Below, piece after piece: positions 15,449 through 26,078 of a stretch of 64,000 nt of DNA. The stretch covers positions 789,001 through 853,000 of the forward strand of contig NZ_CP063656.1 in the NCBI RefSeq assembly GCF_015209725.1. Direction: 5' to 3'. The stretch is from Lysobacter ciconiae (GTDB taxonomy: Bacteria; Pseudomonadota; Gammaproteobacteria; Xanthomonadales; Xanthomonadaceae). A program made the position numbers and the translations under genes. Below the pieces are notes generated by a model. It saw nothing but the letters and a program-made list of their open reading frames with translations. It was not told the DNA's origin and did no database searches. The first letter of the stretch is position 1, and the number at the start of each line of letters is the position of its first letter.

Positions 15449-17285
15449 CCATCAGCACCGCGATCATCGTGTAGATCAGCGACAGCGGACCGCCGACCCG
15501 CCACAGTTCCTTGCTGGTGTAACCCGCCGGACCGGTGACCATCGAGATCACCGGGTTGGAGGCGGTCATGAAGTTGTTGGACGCCGACAACGCGATGATC
15601 AGCGCGAACGCGGTCGGGTTGCCGCCCGCCGCCAGTGCCAGGTTGATGCCCAGCGGCACCATCACGATCGCCGCCCCGACATGGCCGATGACCAGCGAGA
15701 ACGCCGTCGTCAGCAGGCCCAGCAGCAGTTGCAGGACCCACGTCGGGGTGCCGTCGGGCAGCCGCTCAATGCTGTGGCCGGCCACCCAGGCGGCCGCGCC
15801 GCTTGAGTCCATCGCCCAGCCCAGCGGAATCAGGCAGGCCATCAGGAACACGGTTTTCCAGCTGATCGCCGCGTAGGCCTCGTCGATGTGGATCACCCCG
15901 GCCAGCAGCATGCCGGCCACGCCGGTCATCAGGGCCACCGACACCGGCAGCCGCGATGACAGCGCCAGCAACATCGCCACCGCAAAGATGCCCAGCGCGA
16001 TCTTGAGCTTGTGCGGGCGCTGCTCGCCCTTGGGGTAGTCGGTCACGACCACGATGTCCTTGCCCCTGGCGGCGTCGGCCAGGTTGGTCCAGATGCTGTG
16101 CAGCACCAGCATGTCGCCGGCGCGCAGCGGCAGGTTGCGGACGTCGTCGCGCAGCACCTTCTTGTCGCGGTTCACCGCCAGCAGGCTCAGGCCGAGGGAT
16201 TTGCGCAGGTGCAGGTCGCGCGCGGTCTTGCCGATGAACTTCGAGGTTGGCGGCACCACCGCCTCGGAGATGCCGGCGCGGCTCGGATTGAACAGGTCGC
16301 CGAACACGCGCAGCCGCGAGCTCATCCGCAGCATCTGGTTCTGGGCAAAATCGGCGACCTGCTGCTTCGGACCCATCGCGCCAAGCACGCTGCCCACCCA
16401 GATGCGTGCATCCGCCGACGGCGACACCCGGGCGTCGTCGCGGGTCTTGATGGCCAGGATCAGCGGCGCGTCGTGCAGGCTTTCCGCCTCGCCCAGCGGC
16501 ATCCCGACCAGCGGGCTGTCCGCGCTGACGGTCAGTTCATAGACATCGCCCTCGATGCCGTAGGTGTTGGCGAAATAGCTCTGGGTGCGCGCCGGCGTCG
16601 CGCCCTTGCCGCCGCCTTCGTGCAGCCGCTTGTTGCCGTAGAAACGGAAGTACAGCAGGCACACGGCGAGCATCGCCACGCCGATCGGGAAGGTGGCGAA
16701 CATCTGCAGCGGCACCAGCGTCGCCGCGCCCGAGGGCAGGTTGCTGTTGGCGGCCAGCAGCAGATCGTTGAGCAGGATCAGCGGCGAGGTACCGACCATG
16801 GTCAGCGATCCGCCCATCACGATGGCGGTCGCCAGCGGCAGCAGCAGCCGCGGCAGCGTGAGTCCGGTGCGCGAGGACAGCCGCGAGGCCACCGGCAGAT
16901 AGAGCGCCATCACGGCCGGGTTCTGCATTACCGAGGAGTTGATGCCGGCGACGGCGCCGGTCAGCATCACCAACCGCTCCTCCATGCCGTGCGCGCGCCG
17001 CAGCAGCCAGGACGCCAGGCGGTTGAGCGCGCCGGTGCGGTCCAGTCCGGCGCCCAGGATCATCGTGGCAATGATGCTCATCACCGCGTTGGACGAGAAG
17101 CCGTTGAAGATCTCCTCCGGCGCAACCAGTCCCGACAGGCCCAGCATCACCAGCACCACCAGGGCGACCACGTCGGCGCGGATGCGCTCGAAGACAAACA
17201 TCACCATGGTGAACACCACCAGCGCGAGCACCAGTTTCATGTCGGTGGTGAGTGTCAGCGCGCTGTCGATGCCCTGGTCGAACAC
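15432..17285 (-). CDS. SLC13/DASS-type permease with two RCK_C (TrkA-C) domains
   Basis: Inner-membrane transporter of 617 residues with about 10-12 membrane segments split by a central cytosolic part holding two TrkA-C domains (about 225-300 and 315-385). Family motifs include FNGFSSNAVMSIIATMILG, INSSVMQNPAVMALYLPVAS and MGGSLTMVGTSPLILLNDLL in the first half, and GHVGAAIVMVPLGINLA and ALSASNNFMTASNPVISMVT in the second. These match the CitT/SLC13 superfamily of sodium/anion or sulfate/carboxylate carriers; the substrate is not inferable. It lies 32 bp downstream of trmB on the same strand and overlaps the Rieske gene at its 3' end. Confidence 0.92.
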   Translation of the reverse strand: MFDQGIDSALTLTTDMKLVLALVVFTMVMFVFERIRADVVALVVLVMLGLSGLVAPEEIFNGFSSNAVMSIIATMILGAGLDRTGALNRLASWLLRRAHGMEERLVMLTGAVAGINSSVMQNPAVMALYLPVASRLSSRTGLTLPRLLLPLATAIVMGGSLTMVGTSPLILLNDLLLAANSNLPSGAATLVPLQMFATFPIGVAMLAVCLLYFRFYGNKRLHEGGGKGATPARTQSYFANTYGIEGDVYELTVSADSPLVGMPLGEAESLHDAPLILAIKTRDDARVSPSADARIWVGSVLGAMGPKQQVADFAQNQMLRMSSRLRVFGDLFNPSRAGISEAVVPPTSKFIGKTARDLHLRKSLGLSLLAVNRDKKVLRDDVRNLPLRAGDMLVLHSIWTNLADAARGKDIVVVTDYPKGEQRPHKLKIALGIFAVAMLLALSSRLPVSVALMTGVAGMLLAGVIHIDEAYAAISWKTVFLMACLIPLGWAMDSSGAAAWVAGHSIERLPDGTPTWVLQLLLGLLTTAFSLVIGHVGAAIVMVPLGINLALAAGGNPTAFALIIALSASNNFMTASNPVISMVTGPAGYTSKELWRVGGPLSLIYTMIAVLMVNLLF

Positions 17286-17317
17286 GTTGGGGGTTGGCCT
17301 GTCGGGTCAGCGATCCA

Positions 17318-18031
17318 TCAGCAGCGATCGTAAATGAGGTCCCAGACGCCGTGGCCGAGTTTCTGGCCGCGGGTCTCGAAGTGCGTTTGTGGGCGCCACG
17401 CTGGCCGCTCCACCGAACTACGCTTGCCGGCGCGGTTGGCGATGCCGGCGGTGGCGTCGAGCACGTCCCACATCTGCTCGGCATAGTCGTGCCAATCCGT
17501 GGCGAGGTGCAAGCGCCCGTCCGGCGCCAGCTTGCGCACCAGCAGTTCGGCGAAGGGTGCCTGCAGCAGGCGGCGCTTGTTGTGGCGCTTCTTGTGCCAT
17601 GGATCGGGGAAGTAGATGCGTACCTCGTCCAGGCTGCCGTCGGCGACCTCGTGGGTCAGCACCTCGACCGCGTCATGGTGGTAAAGCCGCACGTTGGGCG
17701 CGTCGGCGGCCGCGAGGGCCCTCAACAGCCGGCCGACGCCCGGAGCATGCACCTCAATGCCGATCAGGTCGCGTGCCGGGTCGTGCTCGGCCGCGAAGCG
17801 CAGTGCCTCGCCGTTGCCGAAGCCTATCTCGAGCACGCGCGGCGCACTGCGTCCGAAGAGCTCGTCGTAGTCACGCGGCTGGCCGCTGTAGTCGATCCCG
17901 AAGCGCGACCATTGCTCGTCGAACGCGCGCTGCTGAGCCGGCGTGAACCGTCCCTGGCGCAATACGAAGCTGCGGATCTGACGGTGCCCCTCGCTGACGG
18001 TGAAGGGCTTGCCGTTGGAGGTGATCTTCAT
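17318..18031 (-). CDS. trmB: TrmB, tRNA (guanine-N7-)-methyltransferase
   Basis: SAM-dependent enzyme making m7G46 in the variable loop of many tRNAs, 237 residues. The SAM site is VLEIGFGNGEALRFAAEHDP near residue 65, followed by LIGIEVHAPGVGRLL. The hallmark IYFPDPWHKKRHNKRRLLQA near residue 145 and LHLATDWHDYAEQMWDVLD near 185 are diagnostic. The ATG at 18031 yields the usual MKITSNGKPFTV N-terminus. The permease gene follows after 32 bp; the divergent neighbour is the GDSL autotransporter. Confidence 0.98.
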   Translation of the reverse strand: MKITSNGKPFTVSEGHRQIRSFVLRQGRFTPAQQRAFDEQWSRFGIDYSGQPRDYDELFGRSAPRVLEIGFGNGEALRFAAEHDPARDLIGIEVHAPGVGRLLRALAAADAPNVRLYHHDAVEVLTHEVADGSLDEVRIYFPDPWHKKRHNKRRLLQAPFAELLVRKLAPDGRLHLATDWHDYAEQMWDVLDATAGIANRAGKRSSVERPAWRPQTHFETRGQKLGHGVWDLIYDRC

Positions 18032-18118
18032 CCGCGCATTGTCGTGTGCGCGGGGGCGCGTGGCCAGCGTCGCGCTGAACGCGGATCGCCGCGTGGGCCG
18101 ATGTATCCTTGCCGGGCC

Positions 18119-18156
18119 CGGCGGAGATCGCCGCCACCCGTCCAACTTGCGGGTGG
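18119..18156 (+). other. Two adjacent hairpins in the leader of the GDSL autotransporter gene
   Basis: GGCG-GAGAT-CGCC (18120-18132) is followed by CCACCCG-N9-CGGGTGG (18134-18156), both perfect stems. A TATCCT hexamer at 18104-18109 could be a -10 box, which would put both hairpins in a roughly 95-nt 5' leader. I do not recognise a riboswitch class here; hairpins also arise by chance at this GC content. Confidence 0.35.
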
Positions 18157-18212
18157 TGACGGGATGCCGCTCTCCCTGGATCCTTTTGATCATCAGTTGC
18201 AGGAGCTTGCCG

Positions 18213-20060
18213 ATGAAACCCCTTCGTTCCGTTCTCGCCGTGGCGCTCGCGCTGGCGGCCGCCCCCGCGCTCGCCCAGTCCGCCGCGCCGGCCAACTACA
18301 CCCAGCCGTATTCGCAGACGATCTTCTTCGGCGACAGCCTGACCGACTCAGGCCACTTCCGGCCGGTGCTGGTGGGCGCGGTCGGACCGCAGGCGGGGAT
18401 CCTGGGCAAGTTCACCACCAACCCGTGGCTGGTGTGGTCCGAGTACCTGGCCGACGCCTACGGCACGGACGCGAACGCGGCCAACCAGGGCGGCAGCAAC
18501 TACGCCGTGGGCGGCGCCCGATCCGGCCAGGATGCGGTCGGCGCGCTGGGTTTCACCCCGTCCATGACCACCCAGGTGAACACCTATCTGGCTGCGACCG
18601 GCGGCGTGGCGGATGCCAACGCGCTGTACACCGTGTGGGGCGGCAACAACGACCTGTTCGCCGTCGCCCAAGGCGCACCGGTACAGGCGACGATCGGTTC
18701 CGCGGTCACCGCGCAGGTCGGCGCGATCGGTGCGTTGCAGGCCGCCGGAGCCCGCTACGTGCTGGTACCGAGCATTCCCGACCTGGGGCTGACCCCGTCG
18801 GCGCGGGCGCAGGGCCCGGTGGCGCAGGGCCAGTTGACCCAGCTCGCGCGCGCCTACAACGACGCGCTGTACGGGGGCCTGGCCGCCAGCGGCCTGCGCG
18901 TGATTCCACTCGACATGTTCCATCTGTTCCAGGAAGTCGCCGCCAACCCGGCCGACTTCGGTTTCACCAACATCACCGGTACCGCCTGCCAGCCGCAGAT
19001 CACCGCGCAGTCGGTGACCTGCCAGCCGGGCACCTACGTCACGCCGGATGCGGCAACCAGCTACGCCTTCGCCGATGGCGTGCATCCCTCCGGCGCGGCG
19101 CACGAGGTGATCGCCGACTACGCCACATCGATCCTGGACGCGCCGCGGCAGATGGCGGTGTTGACCCATTCGGCGGCGGTCACGGGCCGCGCGCGCGCGG
19201 ACCGGGTCGCGGCGCAGGCCAGCGGCACCACGATGACCGACGGCAAGCGCTGGTGGGCGGACGTGCGCGGCGACTTCCAGCGCTACGACCATGGCGACAT
19301 GTACGACGGTGCCGTTCCCGCGCTGACGGTCGGCATCGACTGGCACAGCAACGGCATGACGTTGGGCGCCTTCGGCGGCTACGGCAAGGCCAGTCAGGAC
19401 TGGGGCCGCAGCGGCGGCAGCTTCAACCAGAGCGAAGCGACCCTCGGCGGCTACATTGGCTGGGCGTCCCCGACCGGTGCCTGGGTCAACGGCCAGCTGA
19501 GCTACAGCCAGTTGGGCATGGATATCAAGCGACAGGTCAACCTGGGCCGGTCCACCCGTATCCATCGCGCGGACGTGGACGGCAGCAATGTCACCGCGGG
19601 GTTGAACGCCGGCTTCGAGTTCGGCGACGGCGCCTTGCGCCACGGCCCCGTGGTCGGCGTGCTCGCACAGAAGATCCAGATCGACGGGTTTGCCGAAAGT
19701 GATTCACAGCTCTCGACTTCGCTGGCCTACCCGGAGCACAGGTTCGACTCGTTGATCGGCACCGCCGGTTGGCAGATGCGCTACGCCGCCAGCGAGCAGC
19801 TTCAGCCGTATGCGCGGCTGACCGTGGACCGCGAGTTCGAGGACGTGCCGCGCGAAGCCTTTGCGCGGCTGCAGTCGATGCCAGGCGCGGCGCCCTTCGC
19901 GGTGCCCGGCGTGGCCTTCGACGACACCTACGGCACCCTCACTCTGGGCGCGCGCACGCGGTTGATGGGCCTGGAGACGAACCTGGGCACCAGCCTGACC
20001 GCCGGCCAGAGCGGCGGCAGCAACACCACGGTGTTTGCGACGCTCGGCGGAAACTTCTGA
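18213..20060 (+). CDS. GDSL-type esterase autotransporter
   Basis: Surface-anchored lipase/esterase of the EstA type V (autotransporter) family, 615 residues. Signal peptide MKPLRSVLAVALALAAAPALA. Passenger (about 25-320) is an SGNH hydrolase: block I FFGDSLTDSGHF with nucleophile Ser, block II Gly in QGGSNYAVGGARS, block III VWGGNNDLF with Asn, block V FADGVHPSGAAH with catalytic Asp and His. The C-terminal ~270 residues are a 12-strand beta-barrel domain ending in TTVFATLGGNF (terminal Phe). AGGAG lies eight bases before the ATG. Relatives cleave short-chain esters or rhamnolipid/lipid substrates at the cell surface. It is transcribed divergently from trmB. Confidence 0.96.
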   Translation: MKPLRSVLAVALALAAAPALAQSAAPANYTQPYSQTIFFGDSLTDSGHFRPVLVGAVGPQAGILGKFTTNPWLVWSEYLADAYGTDANAANQGGSNYAVGGARSGQDAVGALGFTPSMTTQVNTYLAATGGVADANALYTVWGGNNDLFAVAQGAPVQATIGSAVTAQVGAIGALQAAGARYVLVPSIPDLGLTPSARAQGPVAQGQLTQLARAYNDALYGGLAASGLRVIPLDMFHLFQEVAANPADFGFTNITGTACQPQITAQSVTCQPGTYVTPDAATSYAFADGVHPSGAAHEVIADYATSILDAPRQMAVLTHSAAVTGRARADRVAAQASGTTMTDGKRWWADVRGDFQRYDHGDMYDGAVPALTVGIDWHSNGMTLGAFGGYGKASQDWGRSGGSFNQSEATLGGYIGWASPTGAWVNGQLSYSQLGMDIKRQVNLGRSTRIHRADVDGSNVTAGLNAGFEFGDGALRHGPVVGVLAQKIQIDGFAESDSQLSTSLAYPEHRFDSLIGTAGWQMRYAASEQLQPYARLTVDREFEDVPREAFARLQSMPGAAPFAVPGVAFDDTYGTLTLGARTRLMGLETNLGTSLTAGQSGGSNTTVFATLGGNF

Positions 20061-20106
20061 TCCGCGACTCCCCGCGCGGCGGCAAACGCATTAAACTTTG
20101 CAGTAC

Positions 20107-20180
20107 GCGGGTGTAGCTCAATGGTAGAGCTGTTGCTTCCCAAGCAACTGACGAGGGTTCGATTCCCTTCACCCGCTCCA
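20107..20180 (+). tRNA. tRNA-Gly, anticodon CCC
   Basis: A 74-nt gene starting GCGGGTG and ending CACCCGC-T-CCA, so the CCA end is encoded. The acceptor stem GCGGGTG pairs with CACCCGC. D-arm AGCTCAATGGTAGAGCT; anticodon stem GTTGC/GCAAC with loop TTCCCAA, placing CCC at positions 34-36; T-arm GAGGGTTCGATTCCCTT. It reads GGG codons. A strong hairpin terminator follows directly. Confidence 0.97.
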
Positions 20181-20187
20181 CATACGC

Positions 20188-20225
20188 GGCGGCCCGGTCC
20201 TGATGGACGGGGCCGCCGTTTTTAT
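20188..20225 (+). terminator. Rho-independent terminator after tRNA-Gly
   Basis: GGCGGCCCGGTCC, loop TGAT, GGACGGGGCCGCC (one mismatch in a 13-bp stem) followed by GTTTTTATT. It begins 8 bp after the tRNA CCA end and lies upstream of the protease/rimK pair. Confidence 0.85.
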
Positions 20226-20265
20226 TGGATCGTCAACTGGATCGGCGTTGGAGCGGAGAACGGGT

Positions 20266-20745
20266 ATGACACTGCCGGTGGTGCTGGGTTGGCGCGAATG
20301 GGTGGACCTGCCGGGCCTGGGCCTGGACGGGATCCGGGCGAAGGTGGACAGCGGCGCGCGGACCTCGGCGCTGCACGTTGATGCCCAGTGGCGATTCTTC
20401 GAGAACGGCCAACCGTGGGTCGGTTTCCGGGTGACGCCGGGTGCCAACGGCTCCGGCGCGGTCGAGGTCGCGGCGGTGCTGGCAGACGAGCGCGACGTAA
20501 CCGACTCTGGCGGCCATCGCACCCGCCGCGCCTTCATCCGTACCTCGCTGCGCCTGGGGGGCATCGAGCGCGAGATCGACATCAACCTGACCGATCGCCG
20601 GCGCATGCTGTTCCCTATGCTGCTGGGTCGGACCGCCATGGCCCGCGTCTTCACGGTCGATCCGGCACGGTCGTTCCTCCACGGGCGCCGGGTCTCTCTC
20701 GCACCGGACGCTTCCAGCACTTCATTACCGGCACGCCACCCATGA
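20266..20745 (+). CDS. RimK-associated retropepsin-like ("ATP-dependent zinc") protease
   Basis: Protein of 159 residues of the DUF785/retropepsin-like family, often annotated as putative ATP-dependent zinc protease (RimB in pseudomonads). The aspartic-protease-like signature is IRAKVDSGARTSALHV near residue 25 (D-S-G with flanking hydrophobics), and the C-terminal MLFPMLLGRTAMARVFTVDP matches the conserved LLGRxAL block. The ATG at 20266 gives the normal MTLPVVLGWREWV start. Its stop overlaps the rimK start (ATGA), which supports a joint role in RimK-dependent glutamylation of ribosomal protein S6. Confidence 0.9.
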   Translation: MTLPVVLGWREWVDLPGLGLDGIRAKVDSGARTSALHVDAQWRFFENGQPWVGFRVTPGANGSGAVEVAAVLADERDVTDSGGHRTRRAFIRTSLRLGGIEREIDINLTDRRRMLFPMLLGRTAMARVFTVDPARSFLHGRRVSLAPDASSTSLPARHP

Positions 20746-21662
20746 AACTCGCCATCCTCACCCGCAACTCCAAGCTGTATTCCACCCGGCGGCTGGTGGA
20801 GGCGGCGCGTGCCCAGGGCCACACCGTGCGCACCCTGGATCCGCTGCGCTGTTACATGCACATCTCCAGCACCGGCTTTGCCATGCGCTACAAGAGCCGG
20901 CCGATCTCCGGCTACCAGGTCGTCATCCCCCGTATTGGCACCTCCGTTACCCGATACGGCACGGCGGTGCTGCGCCAGTTCGAGCTGATGGGCACCCTCA
21001 GCATCAACTCCTCCGATGCGATCCTGCGCGCGCGCGACAAGCTGCGCAGCCACCAGATGCTGGCCGCGCGCGGCATCGGCATGCCGGTGACGGTGTTTGG
21101 CGACAACCCCGACGACACCGTCGACCTGCTGGAAATGCTCGGGCCGCCGCCGCACGTGATCAAGCTCAACGAAGGCACCCAGGGCGCCGGGGTGATGCTG
21201 ACCGAGAAGCTGTCCGCCTCGCGCGGCGTGATCGAGGCGCTGCGCGGGCTGTATGCGCAGTTCCTGGTGCAGGAGTTCATACCGGAGGCCAACGGCGCCG
21301 ACCTGCGCTGCTTCGTGGTCGGCAACAAGGTGGTCGCGGCGATGAAGCGGCAGGCACCGATCGGGGATTTCCGCTCCAACCTGCACCGCGGTGGCAGCGC
21401 GGAGTCCGCCAAGGCCAGCCGCGCCGAGCAGGAGGCTGCGGTCCGTGCGGCGCGGGTACTGGGGCTGGGCGTCGCCGGGGTCGACCTGGTCCGCTCCCAC
21501 CGCGGCCCGCTGGTGCTGGAAGTGAACGCCTCGCCCGGCCTGGAGGGCATCGAGAGCGCGAGCGGCGTGGACGTGGCGGCCGAGATCATCCGGTACGCAA
21601 CGCTCATGCACCAGGCGCAAAAGGCAAAAACCAGGGTGGCCAAGCCCTTGACCGTCAAATGA
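20742..21662 (+). CDS. rimK: RimK, ribosomal protein S6--L-glutamate ligase
   Basis: ATP-grasp enzyme that adds glutamate residues to the C-terminus of ribosomal protein S6, 306 residues. N-terminal MKLAILTRNSKLYSTRRLVE; ATP-grasp core (about 100-290) with VIKLNEGTQGAGVMLTE, FLVQEFIPEANGADLRCFVV, and Mg-binding PLVLEVNASPGLEGIE (E-x-N). The length and all motifs match E. coli RimK. The start overlaps the upstream protease stop by four bases, indicating an operon. Confidence 0.97.
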   Translation: MKLAILTRNSKLYSTRRLVEAARAQGHTVRTLDPLRCYMHISSTGFAMRYKSRPISGYQVVIPRIGTSVTRYGTAVLRQFELMGTLSINSSDAILRARDKLRSHQMLAARGIGMPVTVFGDNPDDTVDLLEMLGPPPHVIKLNEGTQGAGVMLTEKLSASRGVIEALRGLYAQFLVQEFIPEANGADLRCFVVGNKVVAAMKRQAPIGDFRSNLHRGGSAESAKASRAEQEAAVRAARVLGLGVAGVDLVRSHRGPLVLEVNASPGLEGIESASGVDVAAEIIRYATLMHQAQKAKTRVAKPLTVK

Positions 21663-21734
21663 ATCTGATGAACATTGGGTAACTGTTGCCGACCGCAAGC
21701 CGTGGGCAGCGCAACTCAAACAGGGAAACCACCA

Positions 21735-22241
21735 ATGAATAGTCCGGTTCCATTTGGCGCCCGCTTGGCGCTGCCGCTGCTGATCGCGTTGTTTGCCGCG
21801 CCGGTGCTTGCCTCCGACATCAGCGCGCCGCAACCGCTCGATATCGAGACGATCGAGGACTTCAGTGTCTACGAGAAGGCGATCATCCATCAGCTCGACA
21901 ACAGCAACACGTATGAGGAGATCACTCCCGACCAGCGCAGCCGGGCGCTGACGTTGATGGCCGAGATCAAGGCGATCATTGATCGCAGCGGGTCCATCGC
22001 CGCGCTGCCGCCTCTGCCCCGGGTGGATGTATTCAATCGGCAGGAAGAGCTCAACCAAATCCTCGCTAAAGCTGAGGAAGACAGTCGGGTGATCTGCCGG
22101 CGCGAGCGTCCCACGGGCAGCAAACTGCCCATCAACAAATGCATGACCCTGGCCGAGCGCCGCAAGACGCGAGAAGGCGGCAAGCAGTATCTGCGCGAGA
22201 TCATCCCGGCGGAAGGTCCGCTGGACCAGAGCGGAATGTAA
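21735..22241 (+). CDS. Conserved hypothetical exported protein
   Basis: No family recognised. The product has 168 residues with a clear signal peptide (FGARLALPLLIALFAAPVLA then SD), so it is periplasmic or secreted. The mature part is mostly helical and charged, with IETIEDFSVYEKAIIHQLDN near residue 37 and two cysteines (VICRRERPTGSKLPINKC), spaced to form a possible disulfide. The pattern C-R-x9-I-N-K-C resembles small xanthomonad periplasmic proteins of unknown role, but this is a weak impression. It begins 72 bp after rimK. A good intrinsic terminator lies about 110 bp downstream. Confidence 0.75.
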   Translation: MNSPVPFGARLALPLLIALFAAPVLASDISAPQPLDIETIEDFSVYEKAIIHQLDNSNTYEEITPDQRSRALTLMAEIKAIIDRSGSIAALPPLPRVDVFNRQEELNQILAKAEEDSRVICRRERPTGSKLPINKCMTLAERRKTREGGKQYLREIIPAEGPLDQSGM

Positions 22242-22348
22242 TAGCGATTTATTAACGCGTTTCTTAACAGTGACTTACGTTATCGCGCTGTAGCTTGGAC
22301 TCACCGCAACAAGGCTTGAGGCGGTATCGGGGCAACAACCCTCTTTGA

Positions 22349-22382
22349 CCCAGGCTCGGTGGCCCCGCGCCTGGGTTTTTTT
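22349..22382 (+). terminator. Rho-independent terminator between the exported protein gene and ogt
   Basis: CCCAGGC (22349-22355) pairs with GCCTGGG (22369-22375) and is followed by seven T residues. It ends the rimK-exported protein region just before the convergent ogt gene. Confidence 0.85.
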
Positions 22383-22395
22383 ATGCGGGCAAGAC

Positions 22396-22878
22396 TTATG
22401 CGGGCAGGGCGCCTTCCAGCACCAGAAGCTGGCGCTTGACCGGAAGCCCTCCCGAGAAGCCGGTCATGCTGCCATCGGCGCCCATCACCCGGTGGCAAGG
22501 CACCACGATCGGGACAGGGTTGCGACCCACCGCAGCGCCAATCGCACGCATCGCGCCGGCATGGCCGACGCGTGTCGCGACCGCGCCGTAGCTGACGGTC
22601 TGGCCATAGGGAATCTGCGCCAATGCCGCCCAGATATCGCGCTGGAACAAGGTTCCCTGCGGGGATAGCGGCAGGTCGAAACCCGTGCGCCGACCTGCAA
22701 AGTATTCGTCCAGTTGCGTTCGGGTCGCGTCCAGGACCGGGAGCGTTCCCTCCAGCCATTCGGCGCTGCGTTTCACGGGATGGCGCGGTTGGCTGAATTC
22801 GATCAGGCGCAGCCCGTCCGCATCCGCTGCGAGCAGTAGCGGTCCCACGGGGCTGTCGATGGTGGTGAACACGATCAT
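22396..22878 (-). CDS. ogt: Ogt, methylated-DNA--protein-cysteine methyltransferase
   Basis: Suicide DNA-repair protein removing alkyl groups from O6-guanine, 160 residues. The active-site motif is VPIVVPCHRVMGADGSMTGF with the acceptor Cys in PCHR near residue 127; the DNA-binding helix is TVSYGAVATRVGHAGAMRAI with the Arg finger. N-terminal MIVFTTIDSPVGPLLLAADA is typical of the stand-alone Ogt class with no Ada regulatory domain. The NPP gene lies 12 bp upstream on the same strand, so they may be co-transcribed. Confidence 0.97.
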   Translation of the reverse strand: MIVFTTIDSPVGPLLLAADADGLRLIEFSQPRHPVKRSAEWLEGTLPVLDATRTQLDEYFAGRRTGFDLPLSPQGTLFQRDIWAALAQIPYGQTVSYGAVATRVGHAGAMRAIGAAVGRNPVPIVVPCHRVMGADGSMTGFSGGLPVKRQLLVLEGALPA

Positions 22879-22890
22879 GTCAGGGCCTCA

Positions 22891-24174
22891 TCAGGGTGCG
22901 CCGGCCCCCCTGCCTGCGCCGGGTTTGAGGGATTCCATCGCGCCGTCGCCGCCGTCGTTGGCCGCCGGCTCGACGTCCAGTATCGCCATCAGCAAAGGAT
23001 AGACGTCGATGTTGTCGAATGCCGGCACGCGGGCGTTTTCGCGGAATGCCGGTCCGCGGGCCAGGAAGATCGCCCGCATCGAAGGCAGGGCGGGATCGAA
23101 GCCGTGCGAGCCGCGGTCATCCGTTTTGGAGCGCGTCTCCAGCCAGGCGCGGCGGAGGGCGTCGTAGCCTTCGTGCATCTGGCAGATGATCGGTGGCACG
23201 CGCGGGTGCGCGCCGTATTGCCAGCGCTGGGGCAGTTCGTCCTTGCGCCAGCAGTCGTAGTTCTCGTGCGCGCCCAGCAGTTGCGACTCGGCGGCGGCGC
23301 GGCGACCGGGGCGCGGCGTGAAACCCACGGACTGGCCGGCGGTCACGAATTCGGCATCCGCCGGATCGACCATGTCCTCGATTACCACGAACTGGTCCGG
23401 TGGGACGGTGGCCATGCCGTGGTCGGACACCACCACCACGTTGAGTTCCCTTGCCAGCCCAAGCGCATCGATCCCGTCCAGCAGGCGGCCCATCGCGGCA
23501 TCGACGTCGCGGATCGCCGCGTGCGCCTCCTCGGAATCCGGCCCGTTGGCGTGCGCCGCGCTGTCGACCGCCTCGAAGTAGAGGGTGCTGAAACGCGGGC
23601 GGGTGGCTTCGGGTTCGGCCAGCCAGGCGAGCACCGTGTCGACGCGATCGGCCATCGGCATTTCCGCATCGAAGGTCTTCCAGTGGCTGGCCTGGACGCC
23701 GCCAATGGCTGCCTCCGAACCGGGCCAGAACATCGTGCCCGCGCGCAGTCCGGCCTTTTCCACGGTGACCCAGATCGGCTCGCTGTCCCACCAGCGTCCG
23801 TCCGACACGGCCTCGCGATTCCCCAGGCTGAACTTGCCCAGCGCCGGGTCGTGCATCGAGTTGTGGACGATGCCGTGATTGTCGGGCCGCTTGCCGGTCA
23901 CGATGGTGAAGTGGTTGGGGAAGGTCAGGCTGGGATAGGACGGCGTCATCCATTCCGCCTGCACGCCGTGCTCGCTGATGCGTTCCAGGTTCGGCGTGAT
24001 GCCCAGCTCCAGGTAGTCCGGCCGGAAACCGTCCAGCGACACCAGCAGCACCTGCGGCGGTGGCGTTGCGGCAACCCCGGCGTCGTCGTGGGGGAGGGAT
24101 GTGCAGGCCAGCAGGACCAGCGCGAAGAATGTCGTCAGTGCGGACCGGCCCGCGAATTTGAATGGATGCATCAC
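22891..24174 (-). CDS. NPP-type nucleotide pyrophosphatase/phosphodiesterase, lipoprotein
   Basis: Alkaline phosphatase superfamily enzyme of 427 residues, close in layout to the structurally characterised Xanthomonas NPP. The N-terminal signal ends in a lipobox (FALVLLACTS), so it is probably membrane-anchored in the periplasm. Metal ligands and nucleophile are visible: Asp in LLVSLDGFRPDYL, Thr nucleophile in SYPSLTFPNHFTIVTG, Asp/His in FEAVDSAAHANGP, Asp-His in VVVSDHGMATVP, and His in GSHGFDPALPSM. It hydrolyses nucleotide or related phosphodiesters. It is divergent from hutU. Confidence 0.95.
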   Translation of the reverse strand: MMHPFKFAGRSALTTFFALVLLACTSLPHDDAGVAATPPPQVLLVSLDGFRPDYLELGITPNLERISEHGVQAEWMTPSYPSLTFPNHFTIVTGKRPDNHGIVHNSMHDPALGKFSLGNREAVSDGRWWDSEPIWVTVEKAGLRAGTMFWPGSEAAIGGVQASHWKTFDAEMPMADRVDTVLAWLAEPEATRPRFSTLYFEAVDSAAHANGPDSEEAHAAIRDVDAAMGRLLDGIDALGLARELNVVVVSDHGMATVPPDQFVVIEDMVDPADAEFVTAGQSVGFTPRPGRRAAAESQLLGAHENYDCWRKDELPQRWQYGAHPRVPPIICQMHEGYDALRRAWLETRSKTDDRGSHGFDPALPSMRAIFLARGPAFRENARVPAFDNIDVYPLLMAILDVEPAANDGGDGAMESLKPGAGRGAGAP

Positions 24175-24297
24175 CCCATCCTAGCGTCTGCATGTCGCGG
24201 TCGTGCGTGCCGGAAGTCCGTGTTTCCTGGCGCTGGAGACCCGCAGCGGGAGGCGATGCGATAATCCCGGTCCTATCGATTACCGACAGGGTTTGTC

Positions 24298-25977
<1,680 letters not shown>

Positions 25978-26078
25978 TGCGTCGACGGCTTGTGTGGAGC
26001 TTTGGCCCGCCCGGGTCGCGTGGTGAGAGAGGCCGGCGCCGGTTACGGAGGCGCCTGGCTCGCGGACGAACGCGCGAC

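Noticed and set aside
16011..17333. A 440-codon frame antisense to the SLC13 permease
   Set aside because: His/Gln/Arg-rich shadow of a clear transporter gene.
20169..22058. A 629-codon open frame on the minus strand
   Set aside because: Antisense to the protease-rimK pair and the exported protein; composition is Arg/Pro/Gly-rich without family features.
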